64,000 bases of DNA from Monosporascus cannonballus (lineage: Eukaryota > Ascomycota > Sordariomycetes > Xylariales), in contig QJNS01000006.1 of assembly GCA_004154925.1 (NCBI GenBank), positions 434,001 to 498,000 on the forward strand, read 5' to 3'. Each line of letters begins with the position of its first letter. The stretch's first letter is position 1. The notes under the pieces were generated by a model. The model was not told the origin of the DNA. It did no database searches and worked only from the letters and a program-made list of their open reading frames with translations. The position numbers were made by a program, and so were the translations under genes. Positions 41,201 to 56,601 of this stretch are shown here, piece by piece.

Positions 41201-44200
41201 AACCATTTGCTAAAAAATTGCTAATACGTTAATAAATCCCATTAATATAACCAAATACTTAAATAATTCGTATTTCGTCCTAAAAGTTATTTTTTATGCG
41301 TATCTTTTCTTAATCCTAATAAGGTTATATCCGTTTTTAAAATTAAATACTATAAACCATTTAACTTTATAAAATCGGTTTTTTATTTCCGTAATTAAAA
41401 GTAATAATATTTAATCCTTAATAATAATATCGTTTAATTATCGATAATTAATTATAAATCGCAATTTCCTATTTTTTAAATACAAAAAATATTAGATATT
41501 TTACTGGTAATTTCGAAAGTCGAATTTATCCTTTTTGTAATCGATTTTTTAAATATTCTTTAAAAATGCGTAATTCGTTTTTGCTAAAATTATAAATAAG
41601 GTAAAATTTTGTTAAAAATCCTTTTTTAAAAACTATTTCGTAATCCTATTTACTATGTTTTAATAATTTTGTATTAAACTCCTTTTTAAAAAGCTGCTCG
41701 TATTTATAATATTATAATAATACATTAATTAAATTTTCTAACTTTTAGGGCTGCTATTCTTTTTATTTTAAATCGTTATTTAATTACTTTAATTTCGCTT
41801 TAATAATAATAACGATACGTCGTATTCTTTTTTAATACTTATTTTTTTGTTATATTTTGTTCTTTTAAGTAATAAAATATTTATTATATCCTTATGCTTA
41901 TATTTGTCGCTATCATCGATCAAATATTAAGATCTTAAATTTGTCTTTTTTTATTTACTAATAAGAAATAAAACGAACTTTATTTGGCCAGTTCTGCCAT
42001 TAATTAAAACTCCGTACTGGCGTATCCATAATAATCCTAAAATTATATCGTAATTCCCGAATAAAACGATATCGAAATTAACTATTTGATATCATCCTTT
42101 AATAAAAATCTCGAAATAATTAATTTCGCGTATAATTTTTCCGTTATCGTAAACCAATTCTTAATTTTCGGCATTTGTCGCTGTATAAATTTTAACTTAT
42201 ATCTCTATAATAATTTAAACTTATTAATTACATTTAATATAATATAATTTCCGCCCAAAGTTCCGCAATCCATTATTACGGTATATTAATGCGTTCCGAT
42301 TTATATATCCAAAATAATAAAGTTATTAATATCTTTTATCGTTACGTTTAAAACCTTTTTTAGGAATTTTTTTAATTCCTTTAGGTTTCGTTATTTTGCG
42401 GCTTTTTTATACATAACTTTTTTCTTTTAATTCCTATTTAAATTTATCGAACTTTACTTATATTTTTTCGTTCAACGCGTTAAACTGTTATATTTATTAT
42501 TATTACCGGCGTATTGTTCTTTTAAATTATGTTAATTATTCTTAGTTTTGCTGCAATTTTTTTTCCTATTAAAAAAATTGATTTCTTATTTTTGTAACTG
42601 CATCTTATTATGCGTTATCTTAATTATCGTTTTAAAGTTTTCCTATAAACTAACGTATTTCTTTTTTAATAATTTTTTTAATAAAGTTTTGCCGTAAATG
42701 CCAATTCGAAATAAAGGTCCGTAATAGCTTTCTGATAATGCTTTTCTACCGTACGTTAAATTAACTCCTTTTCCGGTTGGTAATTATATTATCCATAATA
42801 GCAAAAAAGGTCTTCTTACGGATATTACCTTTTTCGGACTAACTTTTTATTTCGGCCAATTGCTAAATATCTCCTAAGGTTATGGTTCGAAACTGTTAAT
42901 ACCATTACTTATTATTCTTATTATGCCCGGTACGATTTGGAAAATCGAATCTCTTATAATATATGCGGGTAATTCGTATATAAATATATTATTTACATTT
43001 TTTGTAATTAAAATAGTTTTATTGTCGACAATATATAGCGTACATTTTGCCATATCGATCAGGTATTCCGGGATAAACTTTTTCTATCCAATTCTGGTAT
43101 TCGCGTAACTATTCTTATAACGTTTCTTACCGTGCTGGTAATATCTATTAAACCAGCTTTTTGGCTTTTCGCATTTTTCGTTAAATCTTTTATCGTAATA
43201 ATCCTTATTGGACTTTTTATTATAGGCCTAATTCGTATTTGGCTTAAATTATATTAATATCTTTATTATTATTTCCTTAGTTATTCCTGGGTTGTTTTTT
43301 CGGTATAAGGGTCTAATTATTTTGTTATGGTTTTTTGGGCTTTTTGCACTTATAAGCCTTATATCCCATTTTGCCATAATTAAAGCATTTAATTTAGCTT
43401 TAATCTTATCTGTAGGTAACGCCGAGTTCCATAAGTTCTAACGCCGTTTTATAAGAAATAAAGGATACGTTTCGTTTTTCCCCTGGTTAGATTTATTATA
43501 TCCCCAACGTAAGGCATATTATTTTTTTTATCGTTTTTCAAACTTTCAATTATTAATCTTAATTACCTTTACGATATACCGGTCCAAGGCAATTAATCGT
43601 TTAATCCGAATAATCTTATTTTTTATATTATCTTTTAGCCTTTTATAAAATATATCGATAAAAACGTTAATTTCGTTATTTTTTTTATTTTGCTTTAACC
43701 GCAAAACTTTTAAAGGTTACGGCATATTTGGACGTAAATTCTTTTTATTAAAGTTGTAAAAATTATTAAGCCGTTAATCGTTTTTTATCCGGATTACCGA
43801 AATTATCGCGTATTTTATTTTCGAAATTAATATAAATTAAAAAGATTTCGTTAATAAAATTTTCCTTATTTATTTCTTTTTATTTTTAGGAAATTTCTTA
43901 TCATAAGTTCAAATTAATTAGCCGTATTTTTTATTAGGTATATTTTTATTATTAGGACTATATCCGCTGGGTCGTTAAAATTTAAAAAATAAAAGTAAAC
44001 TCGTACTTAAGTTAAGAAGGTTTAAAAATTACTTTTTTTATCGTAAGGTTTTGGTTTTTTAGGTTTTATGCGGACGAAAAAGAGTTAGGCAGATAACGTA
44101 GCCTTAAGTTATCGAACTTTTTTCTCCAGCTTCCGAATTAAAGCCTAAAGTTATTAAGTAAAGGTTTCCTAAATGCTGGTTAATATTTTGATAGTATTAA

Positions 44201-44246
44201 ATATTGCTTAAAATCTAACGGTATTATTAAATAAAAGTTTGTAACG

Positions 44247-44597
44247 TATAACGGCTAAGCGGTTTAACCAATTATTAAACCTTAAGTCGACAGGTTTATA
44301 TTAACAGGAATATCGTAAGAATTTAAGTAATAAATATAATAACATATTCCATTTCGTAATACCAAGGGTGCCTTAGGTAACGATATTATATTACAAACTG
44401 AAGCTATCTAAATTATGGAATTAATAAACGAATATATCCTTCTTCTTTAGCTGGATTACCACCAGTAAGTTGATAATGCGGCTCATTGGCTCACCACCAG
44501 TAAGTTGGTGATCCATCACGTGACCTGATCCACATAATTTTCTTGGCCTTCTCCGTTGCGACCGTTCCTGGAGGCCGTGGCTTGTCAGGTCGTAACA
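44247..44597 (-). repeat. LTR (right) of the 6.65-kb Gypsy element
   Basis: 351 bp, TATAACGGCTAAGC to GTCGTAACA. Its last 140 bp are little RIPped. It pairs with 37948-38298. Confidence 0.88.
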
Positions 44598-47500
44598 CTA
44601 AACAATAAATACAATAATCATATTACGTCTCGTAATACCAAAAGTGCCTTAGGTAACGAATTATTATTGCAAACAAAAGCTATTTAAATTATGGAAATAA
44701 TAAACGTATATATACTTATTCTGGTTCAAGGTACTTAAGCGGCTTAAATCCTTAAACCCGTTAAACCTTTTAAACTCCTTTACCGGCTTAAGGAGCTTAA
44801 GGTACTTAACGCCTTAAAACCTTTAAACCGGTTACGTAACTTCTTGGCGATAATCGGGACTTATTTTCTTTGTAAACCCGATCGTCCGTAAAAAAAGCTA
44901 AAACCGTTAGATTATAATATAATCTCTCCCCTTCTAGGATTTTTATTTTTAAACATAAATTATTTGTTTGTTATTCCTGGTACGTAACCTTTCTTTTTTT
45001 TACTTTCATAATGTCGAATTACGTAAAAAAATCTCGTTTTCGTAAATATACTAACGCTTTTATTTTTTCAAAACGTATTAAACGTTTTGGTTTCAAAATA
45101 CCTTCTTATTTTCGCTATAAAAAAAGGTATAAAATGCAAAGTTGTTCGGGGTTTTTTGAAATATGCGCGTTATATTCATTATAACGGTCCTTATAATATT
45201 TTTGGTCCTTTAAAAATTAAACATCAAAAACTTCTGGATTAAAAAATCGTTTAGAACATAAAAAAAACAAGTTCGCGAAATGATGCGAATTGCTACTAAC
45301 AAACTGAATCGTTTACAAAAACAAAGGCGATTATTCCGTCATTATAGTATCAAGATACTTCGTTAAGGTATTAAAGATACGAAGGCTATAGAAAAATTCG
45401 AACGTTTCAAAAAAAAATAAGAATAATTAAAGGCTGCCATTACGGCTACTATATTAATGCAGGCCGCTGCCGATTAGCCTAATATCTCGGCTGTTAACTG
45501 GTTGGCCGTTAATTAGGATATACTCGTCGTTATTAATAAAATTTCTTTAACAGGCGCTGGGCGCCGATAAGGTTCTTAATAAATTCCTAGATATTTTCGA
45601 AATCCGGATACTTTTTCCATTTAATCAGATATTAGGTAAATCCGTTTTGTTTTTTTATATCGAAAATCTTTTTCACCTTATATATTTATTCGTTTTCCAT
45701 TTCCGCATTATCTTATACCATATGCACCTTAATTATATTTGTTATTAATTCGAATAAAGAAACATACAAAATTAAAACAAATTTAACTTTTGATACAAAT
45801 TCCAATTAATAATTATTTTCTGAAATTTTCTTAATAATTTTATATAAACCGATGTATTTAAATCGAATTTTCTATTAGATTATTTTATTTAAATATTTGT
45901 CGTAACGAAAAAAACCATTTCCTTTTTTCCGAAAATTGATCCCTTTAACTTTTCTTAATTATAATATTTATTTTTTTAATTCCGTATAAATTCTAATTTT
46001 ATTTCATTTATTAATGCAACTATGGTAATTATTTTAACGTAAAAATTACTTTAACATTAATTAAATTATCGTTACGTATTTTTCTGTAAACCTTTGGAAT
46101 AAAACAAAAATTTACGTTCGCAAATATTATCATAATATTTTCATAATAATTAATATTATAACTTAATTATACGATTAATAATGTCTTAACCTTGATATTT
46201 TATTTATAATTGATATAATATCGTAAATAAATTTCCAAAATTTAACTTATTCGTTTCGTTTATTTATCTGTTTAAAGTTTAAATATGCTGGATAATTTGT
46301 AATTTAGGCTAATTTATACTATAAGGTTTGGCCAAAACTTAAATGCAAATATCGATCCTTTATTTGAAATATTTTTCATAAATAATCCGTATATATTAAA
46401 AATATATTTAAAAAAAATATATGTAATTTATTCGGCGTTTATATCCTTGTAATATCGTAAAAAATTAAAAAATGTCATAAATTGGTTAACGATTATAAAA
46501 ATATCGTCGTAATATATTCCTATAATTAAATTTTTGATATAAAAGATTTAATAATAAAATCGAATATAACTAAATATTATAATTACTTTACGATTAATAA
46601 TAATTATAATTTTTCGTATAATTTGTATCGTCGAATTTTTACTTTAACGCAAATATCGCATTGCCATATAGTTTTTTATACTATTAATTTTATTTTAGGA
46701 AACAAATATATATGTTAAAGTTATTTTAAGGTTTTATAAATCCCTAAATATCCGTATAACTAATATTCGTATATTTTTCGTATAAAACCTTTTTAATATT
46801 TTTTGAAAATTCATATCTTATTCGTTTTTTGGTTTTTTAAGAAATTATTATTATATTATTGCATTTTCTCATATATATAAAAAGGTATTACCCGAATTAT
46901 TATAATCTGTTATAGGCGTAAATATCGTTTTATAATAATATCGAACATTATATGGCTAATTTGAATTAATTTTGTTTCGAAATTTGGTTATTTATTTAAA
47001 ATATTTGCTTTATTATTTTCTAACCCTTTTTTATGAATAATAACGAAATCAAAATTCGCCAATTTTTTTATATATCTTAATTATCGTTTTATAAACTTCT
47101 TGGTTACAATAAATTAGGTAAGATTTTAATAATCCGTGTAAACCTTGACTTAATATTAATTTCTTTTTAAAAAATACCTGAATATTTAAAATGTGATAAC
47201 AATAGCCATAAGTTCCTTATTTGGAATGCCATAATTAAATTCGGTTCCGTTTTATTTGTACCAAAAAATATAATAAAATATAATTTACCTTAATTATTTT
47301 ATTATTTAATTATTACACTTAATACGTAATCCGAAATATTAATTTTTAGTTTAACGAAACGGTTTAAATTGTACATAATTAGTATTAATTTGCTCATAAT
47401 TGCATTTTAACGTCCTAAAATATTTTTTCCGTATTTGGCGTTTATTTAAACTTTTTTTTTCGTAAAACTTATTAAGAATATAATTATTTTGCTAAAGTTT

Positions 47501-50308
47501 CGAATATATTTGCTATAATAATTGGCGAATCCAAGAAATACTTATATTTTTTAATTTTCGTTAACGTTTATTATTTTATAACTGCAGTAATTTTCCTAAA
47601 ATTTATTTTGATATATTCTAAGGTAAAAATATATCGCAGATATTTTATGTTTTATTTGGAAAATATTTTTTTTCGCATTAATAAATAACTTTACATTTTA
47701 TAAAGCTTAAAGGACTTTATAAACGTATTTTACGTATGCTTTTTCCGTTTCGAAAAAGATGAAAATGTCGTTAAGATAGCATACGACAAAAATATCAAGA
47801 TATTTTCGTAATACGTAATTTATTATCCGTTAGAAAATTGCTAATACGTTCGTAAATCCTATTAGTATAACTAAATACTTAAATAATCCGTATTTCGTTT
47901 TGAAAGTTATTTTTTATTCGTATTCTTTTTTAATCTTAATAAGATTATATTCATTTTTAAGGTTAAATGTTATAAACTATTTAATGCCGTAAAATTAGTT
48001 TTTTATTTCCGTAATCAAAAATAAAAATATTTCATTTTTAACAGTAATATTGTTTAATTATCGATAATTAATTATAAGCAGTAATTTTCCGTTTTTTTCG
48101 ATGCCAAAAACATAAGATATTTTGTTAATTCCTTCGGAGATTAAATCTATCTTTTTTATAGCTCAGTTTTTAGATATTTTTTAAAAATACGTAACTTATT
48201 TCCGCTAAGGTTATAAATAAGATAAAATTTTATTAAAAATCTTTCCTTAAAAATTATTTTATAATCTTATTTATTATATTTTAGTAATTTCGTATTAAAC
48301 TTTTTCTTAATAAGCTGCTTATATCTGTGGTATTGTAGTAATATATTAATTAAATCCTTTGATGTTTTGGGCTGTTATTATTTTACTTCGTTATTTAGTT
48401 ACTTTAATTTCGCCTTAATAATAATAATAATACGTCGTATCTTTTTGGTGCTTATTTTTTTTCTTATATTTTATCTTTTTAGGTGTTAAGGTTTTTATTA
48501 TATCTTTATGCCTATATTCGTCGCTATTACCGATCGAATATTAAGATTTTAATTTTTTTTCTTATCTATTAATAAGGTATAAAATAAACCGTATTTGGTT
48601 AATTTCGTTATTTATCAAAATTTTATACTGGCGTATCCATGTCAATTTTAAGATTATATCGTCATTTTTAAATAAAATAATATCGAAATTATTTATTTAG
48701 TATTATCTTTAAATAATAATTTCGAAGTAATTAATTTCGTATATGATTTTTTCGTTATCGTAAGCAAATTTCTAATTTTCGGCATTTGTCGTTATATAAG
48801 GTTTTAACTTATATCTTTATAATAATTTAAACTTATTAACTATATCTGATATAATATAATTCTCGTTTAAAGTTTCGTAATCCATTATTACGGTATATTA
48901 GTACGTTCCAATTTGTATATTTAAAATAATAAGGTTATTAACGTTTTTTATCATTATATTTAAAACCCTTTTCGGGAATTCCTTTTAATTTTTTTAGGTT
49001 TTGTTATTTTGTAGCTTTTTTATAAGTAACTTTTTTCTTTTAACTTTTCGTCGAATTTATCAAACTTTATATATATTTTTTCGTTTAACGCGTTAAGCTG
49101 TTATATTTATCGTTATTTCTGGCATATTACTTTTTTCAAATTATATTAATTATTTTTATTTCTTTTATAATTTTTTTTCTTATCGAATAAATTATTTTCT
49201 TATATTTATAATTATATCTTATTATGCGTTATTTTAATTATTATTTTAAAACTTTCTTATAAATTAACGTATTTTTTTCTTAATAAGTGTTTTTCGTAAG
49301 GGTTTATAATAAATGTTAATTAAAAATAAAAATTCTTAATAGTTTTTTAATAGTATTTTTTATTCTATGCTGGATTAATTCTTTTTCCGTTTAATAATTA
49401 TATTATTAAAAATAACAGAAAAGTTTTTTTGCAGCTATTATTTTTCTTTAAGCCAGCTTTTTATTTCGGCCAATTGCTAGATATTTTCTACGGTTATAGT
49501 TGGACAATATCGATACTATTATTTATTATTTTTGTTATTTCCGGTACGGTTTAGGAAATCGAATCTCTTATAATACATACGGATAATTCGTTCATAAATA
49601 TATTATTTTTATTTTTCGTAATCGGGATATGTTCGTTATTAACATTAAATACCATATATTTTTCCATATCGATTAAAGGTTCCGGAATAAATTTTTTTTA
49701 TCTAATTGTGGTATTCGCATAATTATCCTTATAATATTTCTTATTACGTTTGTAATAATTATTAAACCAGCTTTCTGGCTTTTCGCCTTCTTTATTGGAC
49801 TTTTCGCCATAAAGGACCTGATACGTATTTAGGTCGAATTATATTAATGGATTTACCTTCGTTTTTTTACTTCTTTTTAAATTATCTTTTAGGTATCAGT
49901 TTTTAATTATCTTAACGAGGCTTTTTAAGTGCTTTATATTATGCTGCCTTATATCCTATTTTATTACAATTAAAACATTTAATTGGGCTTTAATCCTTTT
50001 TATACGTAATTTTGAATTCTATAAATCCTGGTTTTATGCCGTAAAAAATGTTATTATATCGAAAAACGTTAATATTAACTATATATTATGGTTAGTTATT
50101 ATTTTTTCTTTTAATGCCTTTAATACGTTATACGTATTATCGATTATTAATTTTAATTATTATAACGATATAATCCGATAAATAATTAGGCCGACTAAAT
50201 TTAAAAATCTTTTTTTGTACTTTTTCTTCAGGCTATTGAAACACTTAATTATTAATATTTTTTATCTTTAATTTAACGTGGCTATTAATTAAATTAATGT
50301 ACTGCCAT

Positions 50309-50498
50309 TGTTACAGGCTAAAGTCTATAAGGCAGTTCGGGCTTACGGAGCGAGCTCCTTAGCCCGAGCTTACCTATATGTATATAGGAAGCAGCCACCT
50401 TGCTAGTAGCTAGCTATTTCTCCTTTTCCCTTTTTACCTTAAATATAAACCTTTATTAGGCCGTATTTCCGTTTAATTTACGTATTATGCCCGTTATA
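50309..50498 (+). repeat. 5' LTR of the short-LTR Gypsy element
   Basis: 190 bp with a TATATGTATATAGG TATA-like region. Pairs with 55727-55915. Confidence 0.85.
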
Positions 50499-53400
50499 TA
50501 TATTTAAGGTTATAACTTATTATTCCTTCTAAGAAATTAAATAAAAGCAAAATGTTTCTTAAGAATACCCTAGTTACGAATAATAAATTAAAAAAAACTT
50601 TATAACGAAATAATTACGAGATAATATAACTAACGAAACCAGAAGCCAACTTACGGTATTAATTTCGTCCGGAATTATTAAATAAAATTTATAGCATTAA
50701 TTATTCGTAAATATGTTTTAAAAATTTAATATATAATAGGAAAAGTTTATTAAATTAGTTTTTAACCGTAACGAAACAATAATTAACTTGTTTAACCGGA
50801 TAACGGAAATAAAAAAATTTTTTTTTACGAAAATAAAAAAAGAAAAAGCCTTTATAAAATAAAATCCGTTTCGTTAAAAACTTACGGTAGGCCCGCCGCT
50901 TAATAACGCGTTTATAGGATCAAATCGTAAGCTTATAAAATGGCCTTCGTAAAATAAGAAATAAAAAATATTTCGTTCGTTTTTCGCCATATTCCGTACG
51001 AAAATAAAGGAAAACCGGTGTTTTTCCGGTTCCTTTATAATAATTTATTTAGGTATTATAATATTTATACTTACCAAAAAGTAATTACGACTTAATTATT
51101 AATTTGAAATAAAAAGATTACGAAAGGATTTCGACATCGATAATTTTTTCTTATATAAAAAAGTAATTCGAAAATAAATAGGCGGTATAATCCGTTAAAA
51201 AGTAATTATAACGTATAAAGTAAAATAATAATTAACGGTTTTAAAATTACTTACTGGATTTTAAATTTAAATTGGTCGAATATAAAGGCTTAACGTAACC
51301 TTTAATAATTAAGGTAATTTCCTTAAACGCCGGTATTAATACGTAATTTTGTAACGCATTAATTACGAAAAATATGCTTTATAACGATTATAATTATTAG
51401 GTACGTAAGGTAAAAAAAGTAATTAATTATTTAAAGGTTTTATCCGATTACTATATAAATAAAAAAATAACAATTTGGTATTTTAGCGAAAAAAGCAAAA
51501 TAATTAACCAATAATAATATGTCGGTTAAATCAATAAATCGGCTTAAATAATAAATATTTAAAAGGATATGCTTATAATAAACGTTACGTAATTAATTAC
51601 GTTAATTTTTAAATTTATAAATTAATAACGAAATAATCGAAAAAACCGATTCGGAGGTGGTTCAAAATAAGGTTCGGATAACCGGCCTTATGCGAAATAG
51701 TTTTCCGATAACGAAGTAAAAATTCGGAAACGGAAAAAGTAATATTTCCGTTATGCCGTTACGAATTATTCGAACTGGGAATATTCCAAATATAAACCCG
51801 TAAAACGGCCTTATCCGGCTAGGATAAAGATTACGGTAACGAATTTGCAGGATATTATTAACGAAATTAACAATTTAAATAACGAAAATTTAAAAAAAAA
51901 AATTTTTATTAAAAGTCGTTAATAAAGAAAAAACATAATAAAGAAAAAATTGCAAAAAATTAATAATAAATTAAATAATACTTTTTTATATTAAACGCCT
52001 TAATTAATAATATTATATATATAAACGTCCTAATCGATAATAAATATATTTATTATTTTACGTTTAATTAATAATTAATTTGTTATTTAAAGTTATAACG
52101 TATATTTAATATATTTCGTCGGTTAAAATTAACGAAAAATAACGAATTTATATTAACCGCGATTCGAAAAATTATTTAGGTTAACGTAAATTTAAACGGC
52201 CGCTTAAAACAAATCTAAAGATACGTAATTAAAAACTTATTTTATTTTTTTTTATTTTAGGAAAAACCTAAATAAAATATAATAATATTATACATAAGGC
52301 GAAATAACGGTTTATTTATTTTGCAAATAATGTTATTATGCCTATATTATGCAAAAAAAGGATAATTCGATAAAAAACTTAAAAATTACCTAAAAAGGTA
52401 ATTATAAAAATATAAAAAATCCCGTTTAATAACGGTTATAACCTTCGTAATAATAACGTAATAAAGTTGCCATAAAAAAAACAGAACATAATTATTTGTA
52501 ATTTTTATGTAAAATATTAATAAGGCTTTAAGGGTAAAACCGTAATTAATTTTTAAAAACATAACGGAACGTTTTTTTAAGAAAATACGGAAATTCCGAC
52601 ACCTTTTTGCAAATAATAAAAATTTATCGTTATTACTTTATCGTAATAATAATAACGTAACGATAAACCTAAAAACGGATATTTTGGGTTAAGAGAAAAT
52701 AATTTTATAAAAACCTTTATATAAGATATTAAAAAAAAAGTTATTAATTTTACGTAAAACATTTATAAACCTATTTAATAAAAATTGGATTTAAGCTAAT
52801 AATTTCTTTATAAATACCCCGATATTATTCGTAAAACAATTTAACGGAGGTTTACGATTTTACGTAAATTATAAAGAATTAAATAAAATTACGAAATAAA
52901 ATTATTATTTTTTATTAATAAAAAAAACGTTACGAACTTTATTATACGCCCGGTAGTTTACGAAATTTAACGTTCGAACGGCTTTTTATTAGTTACATAT
53001 CCGCCAGGGAAATAAATGGAAAATTATATTCCGTATACGCTTTGGGTTTTTTAAATAATTAATATATTTATTTGGCTTTAACGGTATACCAGCTGCTTTT
53101 TAACATTATATTAATATTACGTTAAAGCATTATTTTAACAATTTTTATTCCGCATATATGGATAATATATTAATTTATTCGTTCGGTTTTCGAATTAACT
53201 ATATGGCCAAAGTTAAACTGGTATTCCGTTACTTAGCAAAAATAAGATTAAAGCTGGACCCGGATAAATACGAATTCGTACTTTAAGAAATAAAATACTT
53301 AAGATTTATTATCGAAATAAAAGTAAATTTAAAAGTTAATATTAAAAAGGTAATTATTATTCGGGAATAAAAGGTATTTATTAATATAAAAAAGGTTAAA

Positions 53401-55726
53401 AGCTTTATTAGGTTCGTTAGTTTTTACCGAATTTTTATAAAAGATTTTAATAAATAACTGTTTTTTTATAATTAATTCGGAAAAAAATCTTTTTCTGCTG
53501 GAAAAACGAAAAGCAATAAATTTTCGACCGATTTAAAAAACTTTTTATTATAACGCTTATTTTTACGTATTAAAACCCCGAAAAGAAAACGGTAATAAAG
53601 GTAAATTATTCCGGCTCGGTAGCCGGAAAATACTTATTTTAATTCGATTTATTAAAGCATCTGTAATTAATTATATACTTTTTAAAAAAGTTATTACTAA
53701 TTAAATATAATTACGAAATATACGATAAAAAATTATTAACTATCGTTAAAATATTAACGAAATAAAAAAAAAATTTTAAGAATTAATTAACTTTTTTACG
53801 ATTTTGATAAATTATGTAAATTTTTAATATTTTATAAATATCCGTAAACTTATTAAAAGCTAAATTCGATAAGCCGACGTTTTGTCCGCCTTTAATTTCG
53901 TATTTAAATATCGCTTTAATAAATTAACAAATTAATTCGATATTATATTTCGTAAATTACAAAACGTATTTTACGGCAAAAAAAATATTAAGTTTAAAAA
54001 GTAAATAATTCGGTTAATTAAGGAAAAATAATTATTTAACAAATTAATACGGATTTAAAAGGTTTTAATAGCCGCAATTTACTTAAAGCAAAATAATAAT
54101 AAATAACTAATTATATCTTCCTGCAAAAAAAGATTTTTCGAAAAAGATTTTCAAAAAATATAAGATTTAAGGGTTATTAAGGATAAAACCTTAAATATGG
54201 CATATGCCGCCGTAACCCAAAAATTACGTAATTTCCTTTTAGTTATAAGCATAATTAAGGTTTTTATAACGGAATATTTTTTTAACTTTAAAGGTTTTTT
54301 ATAATTTAAAAAATATATTTAGGTTTTTATTTAAAAACCGTTCCGAACGTTATTAATTTACGGATATATAATTTCCATATTACCGGCCATTTAGGAAAAA
54401 ATATTACGTTAATAATATTAATCCGTAATTATTATTAATCGGGATAAATTTGGGATATATGCCGTTTTTGCCGTAATTATAATACATATAATAAGTTGTA
54501 CGTATAAAAAAAACGAAAAAGGGTTATTATAGCCCTTATTTATTCCAGACCGATTTTATTTAGATTTTTCGGTAAATTTTATAATTAACTTACCGGTAAG
54601 GCAAAAAAAATTTTCGTTTTTTTATAATATTTTATAATCGTTTAATAAAAACGGTTATTTTAAAGGCAATATTTAATATAGATACGAAAACGTACGTTTA
54701 ATACTTTATTATTTATTATTAAAAATATTACGGTTTTCCTAAAAGATTAATATCCGGTAAAGGAAATAACTGGATACATAAAGTCTGGATTTATTTATAC
54801 AACTTAATAGGTATATAGTAATAATTTAATATATTTTTCTACTTTTAAACGGACAGAATTACGTAAAAGGTTAACCAAAAAGTTTTCGCGTATTTCCGTT
54901 ATTTTATAAATTATATATAATATAATTAAATCGAATTTTTACCGGCAATATAATTAACTTTTAACAGCAAAAATTTTTCATTAAAAATAAACATTTTTTT
55001 CTTAATTTATATGTACGATATAAAACTTATTAACGAAATACTAATAACCCTTTAATTAATTTTTAAAGCAAAAAAAATTATTAATTTCGTTAAAAAATTA
55101 CGAAAAAATACAGAATATATATAAATTATTATGGCGTTAATTTAAGTTTAAATAAAATAATTAATTAATATTTTTAACAAATAAATATTACGTTTCGAAA
55201 TAAAGAATTTAATATAATTAAATTAAAAAAACGTAATTATTCCGTAATTATTAAAATAATTATTTTAAAAATATATTAAATATAAGGTTACCGTAATTAT
55301 ATTATATAATACTGTAAAATTAAATATATTATCGGAAATATTTTCGAAATATAACGTAAATCTTTTAAAATTAATAATAAAAAACTTATTACTTAATTAA
55401 ATTTTAAATAATAATTAATTATTATTAATATTATTTAAAAAAATATATAATAAAGTATATATTAAGGGCCGAAAATAGGCGCATAAACCGCGGTCGCCGA
55501 AAAAGATTATTTATAAAATAAATAAATTATGCCGAATTAATATGGAAATTACGTAATAATTTCGAAAATACAGTTACCCTTAATAATTTCGAAAAATTAT
55601 TTAAAAACAGAAATAAGGTTGGCGAAAACGTAAAAATACGAATAAAGATAAAAAAAAAAGGTATAAGTAAAGCTGCCGCCGCCTTACCGTAGCCTTATTA
55701 CTCCCTAAGGGCGAGAAAAGGGGTAA

Positions 55727-55915
55727 TATTATAGGTTAAAGCTTATAAAGCAGCTCGGGCTTACGGAGCGAACTTTTAGCCCGAGTTCACCCATATATAT
55801 ATAGAGAACAGCCATCTTGCTGGTAGCTAATTATTTCTCCTCTTCCCTCCTCACCTTGAATATAAACCTTTGTTGGGCCGTGCCTCCGTTCAACCTACTC
55901 ATTGTGCCCGTCACA
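55727..55915 (+). repeat. 3' LTR of the short-LTR Gypsy element
   Basis: 189 bp. It is noticeably less RIPped over its last 120 bp than the 5' copy. Confidence 0.85.
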
Positions 55916-56601
55916 GCCACAACTTAATATAGGTTCTTTTGGCGTAATTACTGGATTTATATTTCGGCTTTTATTTTTTCGTTTATTATCCCGAAACCTT
56001 TATTAATACTTATTCGAATTATTTGTAATTGTTATAAATTCGTAATATTTTTGGGTTTCGTTTTTCGATTAATAAAATAATATACTTTTTTATAACGGGT
56101 TCGAATTAAATAACCGTATTTCTGGTAAATCGTTTAATTATGAATTCGATTCGTATAATAAGCATAATAAATTAAATAAAAAATACCTAAAATATATTCG
56201 GCATTACGTTAAAAACAATTATAATTTAATTAAGGTTTTATTAAAAAATTCCGGCTTAAAAAGCTTAAAAACATTTTTTGGTTGCTTAATAAAATTTAAC
56301 TAAATAATTTAACTTATTCGAAAAGGTTTTTTTAATTTCGGAAGCTTTTTTTCCCTTAAGCTTTTTATAAGCAACTTAAAAAAACATTATAAGATTATTA
56401 TTATTTCTTTTAAGTTGGAAAGTGCATTCGTTTATAGTATCTAATTGTCGAAAAACTTTTTCGTAAAAAAAATAAAGCTTTTTCTTTTTTTTCAGATTTT
56501 ATTTCAGTATCCGAGTAATTAAAAACTTGGTAAATAAGTTATTTAGGTTACTTATTAATAAATATAATATTGGAAATATTATTAAATAAAAACTTATAAC
56601 G

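Larger units (their letters stand above)
37948..44597 (-). mobile_element. Ty3/Gypsy element (minus strand) inserted into an LTR of its own family
   Basis: LTRs 37948-38298 and 44247-44597 are both 351 bp. TSD CTAAA lies at 37943-37947 and 44598-44602. The element is 6,650 bp. The minus-strand reverse transcriptase box Y-F-D-D is at 41147-41158. The gag zinc knuckle is at 43346-43387, with C and H partly changed to Tyr. The insertion site is 81 bp into the left LTR of the host element. Confidence 0.92.
50309..55915 (+). mobile_element. Short-LTR Ty3/Gypsy element (plus strand), nested
   Basis: LTRs are 50309-50498 (190 bp) and 55727-55915 (189 bp), TGTTACAGGC to CCCGTCACA. The TSD is GCCAT (50304-50308) and GCCAC (55916-55920), differing by one C-to-T transition. 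The element is 5,607 bp. Plus-strand RT blocks are recognisable: R-Q-G-N-K-W-K near 52998, L-F-G-F-N-G-I-P-A-A-F, Y-M-D-N (from YxDD) at 53155-53166, and the L-D-P-D-K-Y-E-F block. An integrase region with GLL-x-PL...PD-R follows at about 54520-54600. This is a third Gypsy family. Confidence 0.9.

Noticed and set aside
37867..44919. Tandem pair of LTRs at 37867 and 37948 as a local duplication
   Set aside because: The first is an 81-bp stub whose continuation is found at 44603. An insertion of a second element into the LTR explains it exactly, including TSD CTAAA.
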